From assembly GCA_013339765.2 (NCBI GenBank), contig CM023448.1:195278409-195342408 (forward strand): a DNA stretch of 64,000 nucleotides, read 5' to 3'. The position numbers were made by a program, and so were the translations under genes. Within the stretch, counting starts at the first letter, position 1. Every line of letters starts with the position of its first letter. The stretch is from Haemaphysalis longicornis (Eukaryota > Arthropoda > Arachnida > Ixodida > Ixodidae). The notes beneath the pieces were generated by a model. The model ran no database searches and was not told the DNA's origin. It saw nothing but the letters and a program-made list of their open reading frames with translations. Below are positions 1 to 9,549 of the stretch, one piece after another.

Positions 1-44
1 CCGGCCCCGCTACCAGCAGCCTGCGGTCGCTACAACTCGCAACA
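1..44 (+). repeat. 3' end of the 5' LTR
   Basis: Identical to 6102-6145 except for one base (T instead of G in the CTGCGGNCGC stretch). The match stops after CAACA, which defines the LTR end. Confidence 0.85.
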
Positions 45-46
45 AC

Positions 47-64
47 TGGATGGCAAGCGGTTGG
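47..64 (+). other. Candidate primer-binding site
   Basis: A TGG two bases after the LTR end begins TGGATGGCAAGCGG, the position where a tRNA 3'-CCA would anneal. I could not match it to a particular tRNA, so only the position supports it. Confidence 0.35.
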
Positions 65-343
65 ATCTGAGCCTGGAGGACGGAGAATAAACAACACGCC
101 GAGATCATGGAGACTGACAGCTGTGAACCGGTGAGTGCTGGCTTTGGTTTTTTGGTTGCCAGGCTGATAAGATAGAAGTGCAATCTTTTCGCTGGTAGAG
201 GCAACCGCAGAAGCAGTTGCTTCCGGAACTTCTGGGTAGAGAGTGAGCCGCACCACACTAGTTCTCTGTCATGGATTGGAAGCGTTTGTTGAAGAATGAG
301 CTGCTGATTCTGGGAGGAGCTAGGAGCAGAAGTAGATTCGGGG

Positions 344-1440
344 ATGAAGAAAGACGCAATTGTTCGCGCTATCGAGAACTTGAATCTGAGCAGTGAAGAT
401 ATTAAAGAAACGTGGAACGAGATTCAAAAGCAACAGGAACAGGAGCGCGAGAAAAAGCGTGAGGAACAGGAGCATCAGGAAAGGCGAGAGCAACATGAAC
501 GCCAAGAAAAACGCGAGCAACAGGAGTGCCAGCTAAAGCAACAGGAGTGCCAGCTGAAGCAACAGGAGTGCCAGCTGAAGCAAAAAGAACCGGAGGTAGA
601 ACAGTTGCGCCTGGAAGTGGAAATGAGGAAGATGGCTGAGGTTCAAGGAGTAGAGGTAGCGGGCAGACAAAATCTTTGTGATTTATCTAAGCTAATGCAA
701 CCCTTCAAAGTAGGGCAAGATGTGGGCCTCTTTCTTGTGAACTTTGAGAGAACCTGTGAGAAAGCGAAGCTTGGCCGTAGTACATGGGCTCGAAATTTGT
801 TAAGTTTGCTGCCATGTGAAGCAGCGGATGTGATCGCGCGGCTTCCGGTGGAGGATGCGGACAATTATGACAAAGTGAAGGATAGCCTTCTAAAGAGGTT
901 CCGACTTTCGTGAGATGCGTTCCGGCAGCGGTTTCGCAATCTGACAAAGAAGCAGGGCAGCACGTATTCAGAGTTTGCCTACGAGTTGAAGGTCAACTTA
1001 GTAGAATGGATGAAGGGAGCCAGCGCTTTTGGGAACTTCGAAAAGGCTCTGGAAGTAGTGGCTCTGGAACAGTTTTTTCTAAGCTTTCCGAGCCAATGAA
1101 GCTCTGGATCCAGGATAGGGCCGGGGTAGTAACAGTACAGGCAGCTGCCGACTTGGCTGATGAGTACGCGTCACGCCGGGGTGAAAGGGACGACGTTCAT
1201 CCCGCAAAAGCGGGAGATAAAGGAAAACCTTGGACGGCGAAGCAGGGGGCTGGCGCAGGTATAACGGCACAGAAACGGACTTCGCTGAAAGTAGTCAAGG
1301 ATCACAAAACAAACAGGAGGGAAAGGCTTCGGAGACTTCTTCTAAAAAGTGTCCTTTTGACGTGCGGCAACCACCTACCTGCTACAAATGCAAGGAGGTC
1401 GGTCACATTGCCATAGGCTGTCGTAGGCCCAGGCCAGCCC
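344..1440 (+). pseudogene. gag: Ty3-like gag polyprotein, broken
   Basis: Structural (capsid/nucleocapsid) protein of the LTR element. The first 189 codons from the ATG at 344 hold a long Q/E/K/R-rich coiled coil (about residues 25-90) followed by a capsid-like helical segment (PFKVGQDVGLFLVNFE). An in-frame TGA at 911-913 interrupts it; the same frame then continues with DAFRQRFRNLTKKQGSTYSE. A frameshift near 1080-1090 and another near 1260-1300 move the reading to the frame carrying the CCHC knuckle (CX2CX4HX4C) at 1380-1421. Gag of this size with one knuckle is usual for Ty3-like elements. The breaks mean no full product can be made. Confidence 0.85.
518..580 (+). repeat. 21-bp tandem repeat x3 inside gag
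   Basis: Three consecutive 21-bp units encode QQECQLK three times within the coiled coil. The units differ by one base (AAAG/GAAG). A 21-bp period keeps both frame and heptad register. Confidence 0.9.
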
Positions 1441-2096
1441 TTTCGTACACTTGTGACTCTGCTACTAGAGAGGAGCTACTTAGTCCCTACCTTTTTAACC
1501 TAACAGTGAACGGGAAGCCATGCCGCGTCTTACGAGACAGTGGGGCAACCGTTGATCTGGTGCACCCGGACTATGTGGCACAAGCAGATTACAACGGCAA
1601 GTGCGCATTGATTAAACCAGTGTTGCAAGAGGGAAGCATTTGTCTCGCGGTAGCTCGAGTAGTCATCACTGGGCCGTTCGGAGAAGTAGAGACGGAAGCG
1701 GCGGTGTCAGACAAGCTGTCCTCGCAGTACTCCTACTTGTCCTCGAATCAGACCGACCGTCTGCTTGGAGAACAAGGGAAAAGTTTTCAGGAGGGAACAG
1801 TCCAAGCCTTGACTAGAGCTAAAGCACGCACGCCAGCAGCCGAACTAGAGCGGAAGAACCGAGTTTCACCGAAGTACAGCAACACCAGCTGGAGTCAGCA
1901 CAGCGGAGTCTACTATCCCCGTCGCCTACTGAAAAAAAGAGAGAGGGGTCAGAGGAGGAGACTCGCGCTGATATAGCTGAAGGGGAATCGGAAGAGGGGC
2001 TGCTCGTGTTGCCTGTATCAAAATCACAAGGCAATGTAAGGGGAAAGTGACAGGAGACGAGCTCATCGAGCAGCAGAAAAGCGATCCCAGCCTTTA
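1441..2096 (+). pseudogene. pr: Aspartic protease and linker of the Ty3-like element
   Basis: Retropepsin that would cleave the gag-pol polyprotein. It follows the zinc knuckle in the same open frame. The catalytic D-S-G-A is encoded at 1536-1547 (context VLRDSGATVDLV). The frame stays open to 1976 through a divergent C-terminal half and a low-complexity linker. Past 1976 a frame change is needed to continue into the linker (ELIEQQKSDPSL at about 2059-2094), which is cut off by the insert at 2098 and resumes at 3557 with KEIWNTV. No RT follows the protease here, which supports the unusual domain order. Confidence 0.75.
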
Positions 2097-2097
2097 G

Positions 2098-3552
2098 GGG
2101 GGGCACCGTGATTGGACGATGCCCAAGGTTAGCAATCAAAAGTTTCGGTTTCGGTTTCGGTTCTGTAAAACAACATGCTTGACATCTGATGGCGTTGTTG
2201 GATGGGCATTCTCGATTTCTCAATTATCGCCGTACCGCGCTTCTGCCATGTTGTCGGCTGTCAAATGTCTAAGATAAACCTCCCAGGGCGGCTTGGAATC
2301 GTAGAAATCACTAGACGAGGCCTACGCAGTGGATGAACGCCATCCGCGTCACCGCAGACTCTCAAATGCCATGCGCTTTTCCCGCATATTCGGAGCTTGC
2401 CTCACTCATGTCTGTTCGTAAAAAGCTAGTTCGCACCAGGCCAAGGGTGTGCTGATTCAGGCCTGGGCCCACTGCCCGCAAGCAGTCGGTGCTTGTGGCA
2501 ACAGCACGCCAAGGAGAACTCGCTAGCGCGTCATTGTCAGTATGCGCGCGTTTTGCGATCTCGCTCGTGGAGCAGTGAACGTTACGGCCCAAAATGGTGA
2601 CCTCAGTTCAGAAAACATCGGCCGCATACGAAAAAATCAACTTATAAAAAAAATACATGTACCCTCGGTGATTCGAACTTGCGACTTTTAAAACAAATTC
2701 CAGCGCCTCAGACCGCTAGGCCACGAGCCGGAGCTGGCCGGTTTGGATATATTAGGTTTATAATGTATGACCAGTTTACACTTTCATTTATTTTAAGCAT
2801 TTTAAGTATTTATGTGACTATTTGTTGTATATCACTCCTGCAGTAAGTGTCCCCCAAACTTCCACAATATCTCACGTCTAGCAATTGCATTTCTTTGACG
2901 GAAAAGCGTTCGCAGATGTGCGGTCGTGCTGCTGACCGCTGTGCTTGTTTACCCAGCGCAAAAAGTGCTTCCTGCTCCCTAGTTTTGCGCTGAACGGTAA
3001 AAGTTTCAGGTGATTTTATTTTCTTAGTACCTATATTGACTTCGCTGACTCTTCTCCCGCCTTCAATTGGCCTTAGATTTTCCTACTAGCGTAAAGTCAG
3101 CGAAGCGTCGCATGTGCACTTGTGCAGCGCTTGTGTGGAGCGACCCGGACTCTGAGTTTGACACAGTGTACAAACTAACAAAGTAAGGAAAGGCACATTC
3201 TTTCATTCACAAAGGTGTTGTGGCTTAGTTTCAATTGAGCGAGCGAATAGCGACGACCCGTCGGCGGCCGGCGGACGAAACGCTGGGCCGACTGACTCGA
3301 TCGGTAGGTCGGCTGGTCGGCGAACCGTGCAGTAGCGCAGCCATTTTCCAGCTCATCTCCTGCTGACGTCACACGAAACGCCACAGAAAATGGGCGAGCG
3401 TAAAGAGAGGAAGGACAGCATTTTCGAATTGATTTTTCTACTAAATAAATTCGCGTAAACGCGGCCAGAGTGGTCGAAACAATGCCTACGGACTCCGAAC
3501 TACAATTTGCGCTAGTAATCCCGCAATGTTTACAAATCACTTCAGTGTCCCT
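2098..3552. mobile_element. MITE-like DNA insertion inside pol (TTAA target)
   Basis: The pol reading frame breaks at TTTAG (2093-2097) and resumes at TTTAAGG (3552-3558), so 1455 bp were inserted at a TTAA; the right copy is TTAA (3553-3556), the left TTAG. The right end, read inward, is GGGACACTGAAGTGATTTG; the left end (GGGGGGGCACCGTGATTGG) is only loosely its counterpart. No transposase ORF is visible. TTAA targets suit piggyBac-like non-autonomous elements, but the class is inference. Confidence 0.6.
2655..2731 (-). repeat. tRNA-like sequence (SINE head) within the MITE-like insert
   Basis: On the minus strand there is an A-box-like TGGCCTAGCGGTCTGAG and a B-box-like GTTCGAATC about 40 bases later. 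Acceptor and T stems do not pair properly, so this is a tRNA-derived remnant, not a tRNA gene. Confidence 0.5.
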
Positions 3553-3556
3553 TTAA

Positions 3557-4165
3557 GGAGATTTGGAACACCGTCAGGGAAGGGGTGGCGAGGAAGAATG
3601 TCAGTTTTCCCGTCAAAAATGGCATCTTGTACCGCCACTACCGGGATGCAAAAGGTCGCACGTTTGACCAGATTGTAGTTCCGACTAAGTATCGGCATTA
3701 CATTGTTGATCTCTGTCACGGAGTTGGTCGGTTGGGGCATTTAGGAACTCGGAAGACCAAAGATAGGCTCCTAACGGAGTTTTACTGGCCAGGATGCTTC
3801 AAAGACGTTGAGAACCACGTAAGAGCGTGTGGCACCTGTCAGAGAGTGGGAAAACCACACGAGAAGGGAAAGGCACCACTTAAGCTTGTTCCGCTCATTT
3901 CGGAGCCTTCTCGCCGGCTGGTAATAGACGTTGTGGGACCAACCCCAGCGACAAAATCAGGCTACCGGTATTTGCTTACCGCTGTTTGTCCAGCAACCAA
4001 ATTTCTAGAGGCGATCCCAATGAAGGAGCAAAGCTCGGTAGAAGTAGTCAATGCACTACTGTCTGTTTTTTCGAGAGTGGGCTTTCCTAAGGAGATGCAG
4101 TGCTACCAGGGCTCAGTGTTCACCAGCGTTCTGACTGCGGGCTTCCTGGAGAAGTGCGGGATAAG
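3557..4165 (+). pseudogene. int: Ty3-like integrase, C-terminally truncated
   Basis: DNA integrase that would join element cDNA to the host chromosome. The open frame (usable ATG at 3585; the frame enters from 3557) contains the HHCC zinc-binding region (H..H in LCHGVGRLGH, then ACGTCQR) followed by the catalytic core. The first catalytic Asp is in LVIDVVGP (3927-3929). The second is lost: the codon at 4104-4106 reads Tyr in QCYQGSVF. The region with the catalytic Glu and the C-terminal domain is absent, because the frame passes directly into RT sequence near 4160-4175. Catalytically dead. Confidence 0.85.
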
Positions 4166-5009
4166 GCTGATGAACCGAGTTCTGCAGGGGGCTGAAGAAT
4201 ACGCTGTTGCCTACTTAGTCGACCTTGCTATGTACTACAATACATGGGAAGACCACCTGTACCATCTTAGCGATGTCCTTAGACGTTTGACACACGCTGG
4301 ACTGACAGCGAAGCCGGCTAAGTGCCAGCTAGCTCGCGCCCAAATACGGTACCTAGTGCTCGTGGTAGGGCAGGGCAGGAGGCGACCTGACGAGTTGAAA
4401 GTAGAGGCGGTCAGCGAATTCCCGCAGCCAGAAACCAACACTGCTCTCTGCTCCTTTTGGGACTGACGGGGTATTATCATTCCTCAGTACTCGGAAGTAG
4501 CCGCTCCGTTAACGGATGCACTGCGCAAGAAGGCCCCAGAAAAGGTAGTTTGGAGCCAGGAAATGGAGGGTGCTTTCCAAGGCCTCAAAGCGGCTCTTGT
4601 TAGCTCGCCCGTACTGCATGCACCGAACTATGATCGTCCCTTTATTGTGCAATGCGATGCCCGCAACAGAGGCTTAGGAGTAATACTCTGCCAAGAGGAT
4701 GAGAACGGGAACGAGAACCCTGTGCTGTACGCCAGCAGGAAACTCTCAGTTCGCGAGGAGGCCTACAGTGCGTCAGAAAAAGAATGTGCCTGCATTGTGT
4801 GGGCCACCCAAAAATTGGCCTGCTACCTTTACGGAACTTCTTTTGTCTTCGTCACTGACCACTGCCCGCTGACATGGCTATCGCAAATGTCGGGAAAGAA
4901 TCCACGACTACTACGCTGGAGCCTTGCGCTTCAGGAACTTAACTTCACTGTGAAGTATAAGAAGGGTTCTGCCAACGCCAATGTTGACACATTAAGCAGA
5001 GCCTTCTAG
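4166..5009 (+). pseudogene. rt-rh: RT (distal part) and RNase H of the Ty3-like element
   Basis: The first part is fused in frame to the integrase: RLMNRVLQGAEEYAVAYLVD, in which the YxDD box has Val (4218-4220) for the first Asp. RT thumb/connection sequence follows to a stop at 4464-4466. After frame changes between 4440 and 4510 the connection resumes, and the frame with ATG 4563 to TAG 5009 encodes an RNase H with all four expected acidic residues (QCDARN, SEKE, VTDH, NVDTLSR). Fingers and palm motifs before YxDD are missing. RNase H is the last domain; no integrase follows before the LTR. Confidence 0.85.
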
Positions 5010-5335
5010 CTTTTCTTTCGCTTTCTTTTGTTTTCAGTTGAGGAACGTTTTTCAGTAATGGGTTTGAGTAGTGTTTTGAGTAACACAGTCTAAGCTTTTA
5101 GCTGTGAGCAAGAGTATTAGTGTGGTTGCCATATGCAAAAATGAAAAGCATAGGTGCATTGTAGCACCTTTGAAAGAGCAGCCTGGTTGCCGAAAACCCA
5201 TTGCCGGCGCTTGCTGGTTCGGGGAGGTTGGTCTTCGTGGTTTCAATGGTGCTGGAAGAATGCTGCTACTGTGATCTCTCCCGTCGAGCAGCTGATACTA
5301 CACGACGTCCGAGATCTTCCCGTCGGCGGAGGAGC
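5010..5335 (+). other. Noncoding stretch before the 3' LTR
   Basis: No recognisable domain. A purine-rich run GGCGGAGGAG (about 5326-5334) just before TGTTA at 5336 could serve as polypurine tract. Confidence 0.4.
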
Positions 5336-6145
5336 TGTTATGACTCACTGGCGCCATGTTTGCGCGGGTCAGTCGCCCGCCGGTCGACCACCCCACCGCT
5401 TGTCGACGGAAACGAAAGGAGGCCGGCAAGCCGCGGCGGCGGCCACTGATTGACAGCGGCTTTTGAGCGGTGTTGAGTGTTGTTGCCCCAAAGGGATTAA
5501 GGAGCCGCCGCTCTTCCCCCTGCCTAAGCAACTGAACGCGTGTGCGCGTGAAAGCCCAGACGGTGACGACCGGACAATGGGACCCCAGTGGCGGCGGGAG
5601 CACAGCGAAGAAGGCAGTGGCAATGGTCAAGCCATTAACTCTTCCAGGAGCGATTCCACGAACCTTGATAATCTGTGCTGTTAGGCTCCCTGGGAAGTAC
5701 GTGCGAGAAGAACCCCACCGTGGGAACGCAGCGCGCGGCGGATACCAAAAGGATACGCGGCGCCCGCGCGTCTTCCGTTCTTCCCCTCTACTACAGGCGC
5801 CTGACGAGTGGCAAGGGTGTGTGTGTGTGTGTGCTGTGCATCTGCCGACATACCTGAAAGGCGTGTTGCTACCCGAGGGCGGTGCTTCACAGCGAGGAAC
5901 TTACACATCACCATTGGTCCGCATTGTTTTGTATGGGGATCCTTAACCTAGGGAACTAGGGATCGGGGGTCAACAAAAAGGGCGTGCTGCGGCTCGCCGA
6001 AGATCTGTCTCCATCTCGACAACTCACTGTAAAAATGTAAATAAACCCGTTGAGTTTGCTCTAAGCTCTCCCCTAGTCCTGGCTCGACGGAACGACGGTG
6101 ACCGGCCCCGCTACCAGCAGCCTGCGGGCGCTACAACTCGCAACA
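5336..6145 (+). repeat. 3' LTR of the Ty3-like element
   Basis: The right end is fixed by the match to positions 1-44. The left end is proposed at TGTTA, preceded by a purine run and giving a short TGTT...AACA terminal inverted repeat. About 810 bp. The left boundary cannot be confirmed because the start of the 5' LTR lies outside the window. Confidence 0.6.
6040..6045 (+). promoter_or_regulatory. Poly(A) signal AATAAA in the 3' LTR
   Basis: AATAAA about 100 bp before the LTR end, the usual place for LTR polyadenylation. Confidence 0.5.
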
Positions 6146-7395
6146 GGCTTCAGCCCCCAACACCGAAATTTTGTCGCGCTGCCATGCATGTCCATTCACG
6201 CAACCAACTGCGCCTGAAACCACGCTAGGATTTCGTCTAGAACCCCAGGAATCCTGTTCGGAAAGCGCACCTACTTTCACTTGGTGGCCCCTTCCCCTCC
6301 TGCATGCCTAACTTCCATGCAAGGCCTTCATCCACAAGGGTGTTCTGCGAGCTCGCGCTCCACCACGCAACGGAGAGTCGCTGCTGAAACAAACTAGGGG
6401 AGTGGCGGGCAGAACCGCAGGCTTGGCTCTTTTAGCACATGCATGCAATCAGCGCAGCCCAGTGCTGAAACCTGTTCTCTTACGAGTCCGGACTGTCTGC
6501 CCCCTCCCCCCCCTCTACATGGTGCTAATTTACCTGCTGCGACGCCGTTCGTGCGGGAAAACGATCTAAAGCCATAAAAACAAAGTCTGCTCCTATTGCC
6601 GTACGAGCGGCACTGCAGCAGCAAAGTCGCAGCTAAATTCCCACAATCTATGAGCCGGGTTTCTGTACGAATGTACACTTCGCTGCCCGTGACACGTTTG
6701 CTGCCCTGATCAAAATATATTCTTCTCGTCTTTGCCACAACTGCACATTTTGACGTATGTTTGTGTGACTAAGTTTGGTACAATTCTCCGCAGTACGCGA
6801 CGGTTGACAAGCTGCTCCTACGCAGTATTTTGGTATAGAAAACAGAGGTGTTCAGATATCTCCATAACCATCGCGTGTGTTCAAAAGTGGAAAAAATTCT
6901 TTAATGCCCAAGCAACATTAAAAAAAAAGTTCTCCCACAAGTTCTTTGTTTCGTGCTTTTCACATTTACAAAGTCCGTTCCATGCTTTCCAAGTTTTAGA
7001 TGAATTAGTTCTTTACTTCCATGTTTCTTGCTTCTATGTTTGTTAAGCATGCATGTTTACCATGTTAAACATGTATGTTCATGCATTTCAATATTTCTTT
7101 AAGTCCTAATTCTTCTTATGTAGAAAAGAACAGAAAATTGCAAGCACTGATAGCAATTCTGCTACAATTCGCGGAGCATGCGAGTAATTTCTTTATGAAA
7201 TATTTTATTTTCCTCGTTCTTCGCTGTTTACAGTTATGTGTGTTCCCTTAATAGTTTTAATGTTTAGTTAATAGTTATGTATTTATTATATCTCACTTAA
7301 TGTATTGAACAATCATATGGAGGAGGTCCAGGTGCAGTTTCAACCCTCCCGCCGAACAAAATATCTGGCTACGCCTCTCGTACGTACTTATGTTT
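6146..7395. other. No gene seen
   Basis: Ordinary noncoding sequence that becomes AT-rich after 6700. Short frames lack any recognisable motif. Confidence 0.6.
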
Positions 7396-7610
7396 GTGTA
7401 TGTATGTATTTATGCATGTATGTATGTATGTATGTATGTATGGTATGTATGTATGTATGTATGTATGTATGTATGTATGTATGTATGTATGTATGTATGT
7501 ATGTATGTATGTATGTATGTATGTATGTATGTAGGTATGTATGCTGTATGCATGTGTGCATGTATGCATGCATGTAATGTATGTATGTATGTATGTATGT
7601 ATGTATGCAT
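7396..7610. repeat. (TATG)n microsatellite
   Basis: About 215 bp of GTAT units with interruptions near 7443, 7545-7578 and 7605. The frames it opens (YVCM/HTYI peptides) are artefacts. Confidence 0.97.
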
Positions 7611-8024
7611 TTCGCGGGGCTACCAGTCATTTCCCAGTTGGTTTGGTGGTACGTACAGTGCGTTCAACATAAATTTCGTCGAGGTGAAATTTGAGCGCCG
7701 AATTCTCGGTAAGCCAAATGCTCAAGTATGCCGAACAACGTGAGCACGTCTGTTTGGTCTTCAACGAATTCAATGCAAAAATATCCGCTTTGCGAACCGC
7801 CTCACACGTACTCTTCTGTTAAAGCGAACTTTCACAATGACCGCAAGCGCTGATGCTCGGCGGGAAATTCACGCGATTGAAGAGAACGTAAAAAATCAAA
7901 CAAAGGAAAATGGGCAAGAGCGCGGAGCTATCCACGCCACGGAACTAGAAAAGCGAGAAAGACCGGACGATTAAACCACCGCCTGCCGCCCGCCACCCAC
8001 GGAGCCCGCGGTAAAGCAAAAGAA
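7611..8024. other. No gene seen
   Basis: No motif or repeat recognised between the two microsatellites. Confidence 0.5.
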
Positions 8025-8147
8025 GTGAGTGAGTGAGTGAGTGAGTGAGTGAGTGAGTGAGTGAGTGAGTGAGTGAGTGAGTGAGTGAGTGAGTGAGTGA
8101 GTGAGTGAGTGAGTGAGTGAGTGAGTGAGTGAGTGAGTTGAGTGAGC
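8025..8147 (-). repeat. (GAGT)n / (CTCA)n microsatellite, probable LINE tail
   Basis: About 120 bp of almost perfect GAGT units directly abutting a LINE-like 3' end on the minus strand, where AATAAAGTTTTTCGCTCACT runs into CTCA units. Some RNase H-bearing LINEs end in such simple repeats. Confidence 0.9.
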
Positions 8148-8240
8148 GAAAAACTTTATTAAGATACGCCTCAGGCGCTCATGGCTGGGCGCCCACCCAG
8201 CAGGGGCCTCCTGTTGTCACGGAAGTCCTGGTTTCTGCTG
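8148..8240 (-). mobile_element. 3' end of a 5'-truncated LINE
   Basis: On the minus strand a GC-rich stretch (CCTGCTGGGTGGGCGCCCAG) leads to GCCTGAGGCGTATCTTAATAAAG and then the CTCA tail. It is too short to show coding motifs; the call rests on the tail structure and on resemblance to tick LINE 3' ends. Confidence 0.5.
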
Positions 8241-8458
8241 AAAGCAAAAGAAAAGAAAACAAATAAGTGAGGTTTACCTCGGCTGGTCTCGGCACATGGG
8301 CCTCGCAAAAAAGGCCGCCTATCTGCTCGTTTTGTTGGAAATGTCGACGAAAGACGATAGTCGACTGGTGCCCCTGGCAAGTAAATGGCTGCCTTATCTT
8401 TCCCGCTCACCTCTCATGCTGTTTCTCTCCCGTCTCGTTCCTTCGAAGATAACATACT
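8241..8458. other. No gene seen
   Basis: Unclassified sequence before the dispersed repeat. Confidence 0.4.
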
Positions 8459-9110
8459 AGAGGTTTGCTCAAGTCTAAGTTAATTTACCGCGTTCCACTG
8501 CTCCAATTTGGGTGTCTCGATGCCAGCGCTGCCGTACGGCGGAGACGCGCGCGAATCGAGGCACCCTACTAAAACGTTTATAGAACCCAGTTGCCCTACT
8601 CCGCGAGCGTTCCAAGCCGAACGTGGAACCTATTTAGTGGAACGTTTTGTTGCTGTTGCCGTTTGATTTTTTAAACGCCGCCAGGTAGCGCGGGCAACAG
8701 CAAGCGGCGGTTTTCTACGGTAGATGTATTATTTCATTTGCTATCGCAAAAACGAAGCATTCTTGAATTTTTTAATATAGGATCACTCCTAATATCACTC
8801 ATGTATTGACTTTCTGCCTTATATTTGCGTAATGTCTTGTTTTTTTTTCAACAATGTTTACAAGTATGAACATTGACACCGGACGTAGACGTTTAGATTT
8901 GGCTGTGAATATATAAGACAATTGCGCAGTTTCTGTTTCGCCTTGTACGGAGGGCTGAATCGAGTCACAGACAGACAGACAGGCAGACCAAAATTTCTGC
9001 GTTGAAGTAGCCCAAGAAAGCTATCGTCTTTAATATCGTATTTAAAATAGGATAGGAAAGAAGAAGAAAGGACGACGACGGAGGTTCGCCTATTTGCGAA
9101 GGGTGCCGTT
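8459..9110 (+). repeat. Unclassified dispersed repeat, copy 1
   Basis: Shares a collinear set of blocks with 20981-22150: GAGGTTTGCT...CGCGTTCCACTGCTC at the start, a TATATAA box (about 8909-8916), a GACAGACAGACA run before CAAAATTT, and GTAGCCCAAGAAAGCT. The TATA-like box keeps the same place in both copies, so an LTR or another promoter-bearing element is possible. No ORF. Confidence 0.6.
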
Positions 9111-9373
9111 CCTCAACAGGAGCATGTGACATCGCGTTACAGCCACCACAGCTGTTGGCCCCGGAGTCAGTGAGTCAACTCTACGTTCACCTCGCAAGGA
9201 GAGCTACCCGCCATGTCTGGCAAGTAAGGCCTTCAACGGAAGCCTATGACACTTTCCCAGAAAGCCGGTATTCAAGAAATGAGAGTCGGCAAGCTATTAA
9301 GGCCGAGATACCTCGATCAAGTTTGGTCAAATAAATTGATTCTTTTTTCATTTTCTCCCATTGTAAGTACACT
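9111..9373. other. No gene seen
   Basis: Unclassified; AAATAAATTGATTC near 9330 could be the end of the preceding repeat. Confidence 0.4.
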
Positions 9374-9389
9374 TCATTAACCATCCTGA
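9374..9389. repeat. Target-site duplication, left copy (16 bp)
   Basis: TCATTAACCATCCTGA here recurs exactly at 14958-14973, bracketing the minus-strand LINE. Confidence 0.95.
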
Positions 9390-9549
9390 TGATGATGGTT
9401 GCATTTTAATGGCGCAAGGCCAGCTGGGGCAAAGAGCGCCAAAAACAGATGGTTAGCTACAAGAGATTAAAAATGTATACTAAAATTGAATAGCAACAGA
9501 GGTAAAACAAAAACAATGGAGATGGCTGGTGTAGAGGGCCAGGTTGTGA

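Larger units (their letters stand above)
1..6145 (+). mobile_element. Decayed Ty3-like LTR retrotransposon, integrase upstream of RT/RNase H
   Basis: Positions 1-44 and 6102-6145 match at 43 of 44 bases, so the window opens at the end of the 5' LTR and the 3' LTR ends at 6145. Reading rightwards one finds a coiled-coil gag with a CCHC knuckle, an aspartic protease (DSGA), an integrase, the distal part of an RT and an RNase H, then a noncoding stretch and the 3' LTR. The protein motifs are Ty3/gypsy type, but integrase precedes RT/RNase H as in Gmr1-like elements. The copy is dead: gag has a stop and frameshifts, pol is split by a 1.46-kb insert, and most of RT and the end of integrase are missing. 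The 5' boundary lies outside the window. Confidence 0.9.

Noticed and set aside
7305..7610. Open frames of 60-117 codons on both strands
   Set aside because: They translate the (TATG)n microsatellite into YVCM/HTYI repeats; no gene.
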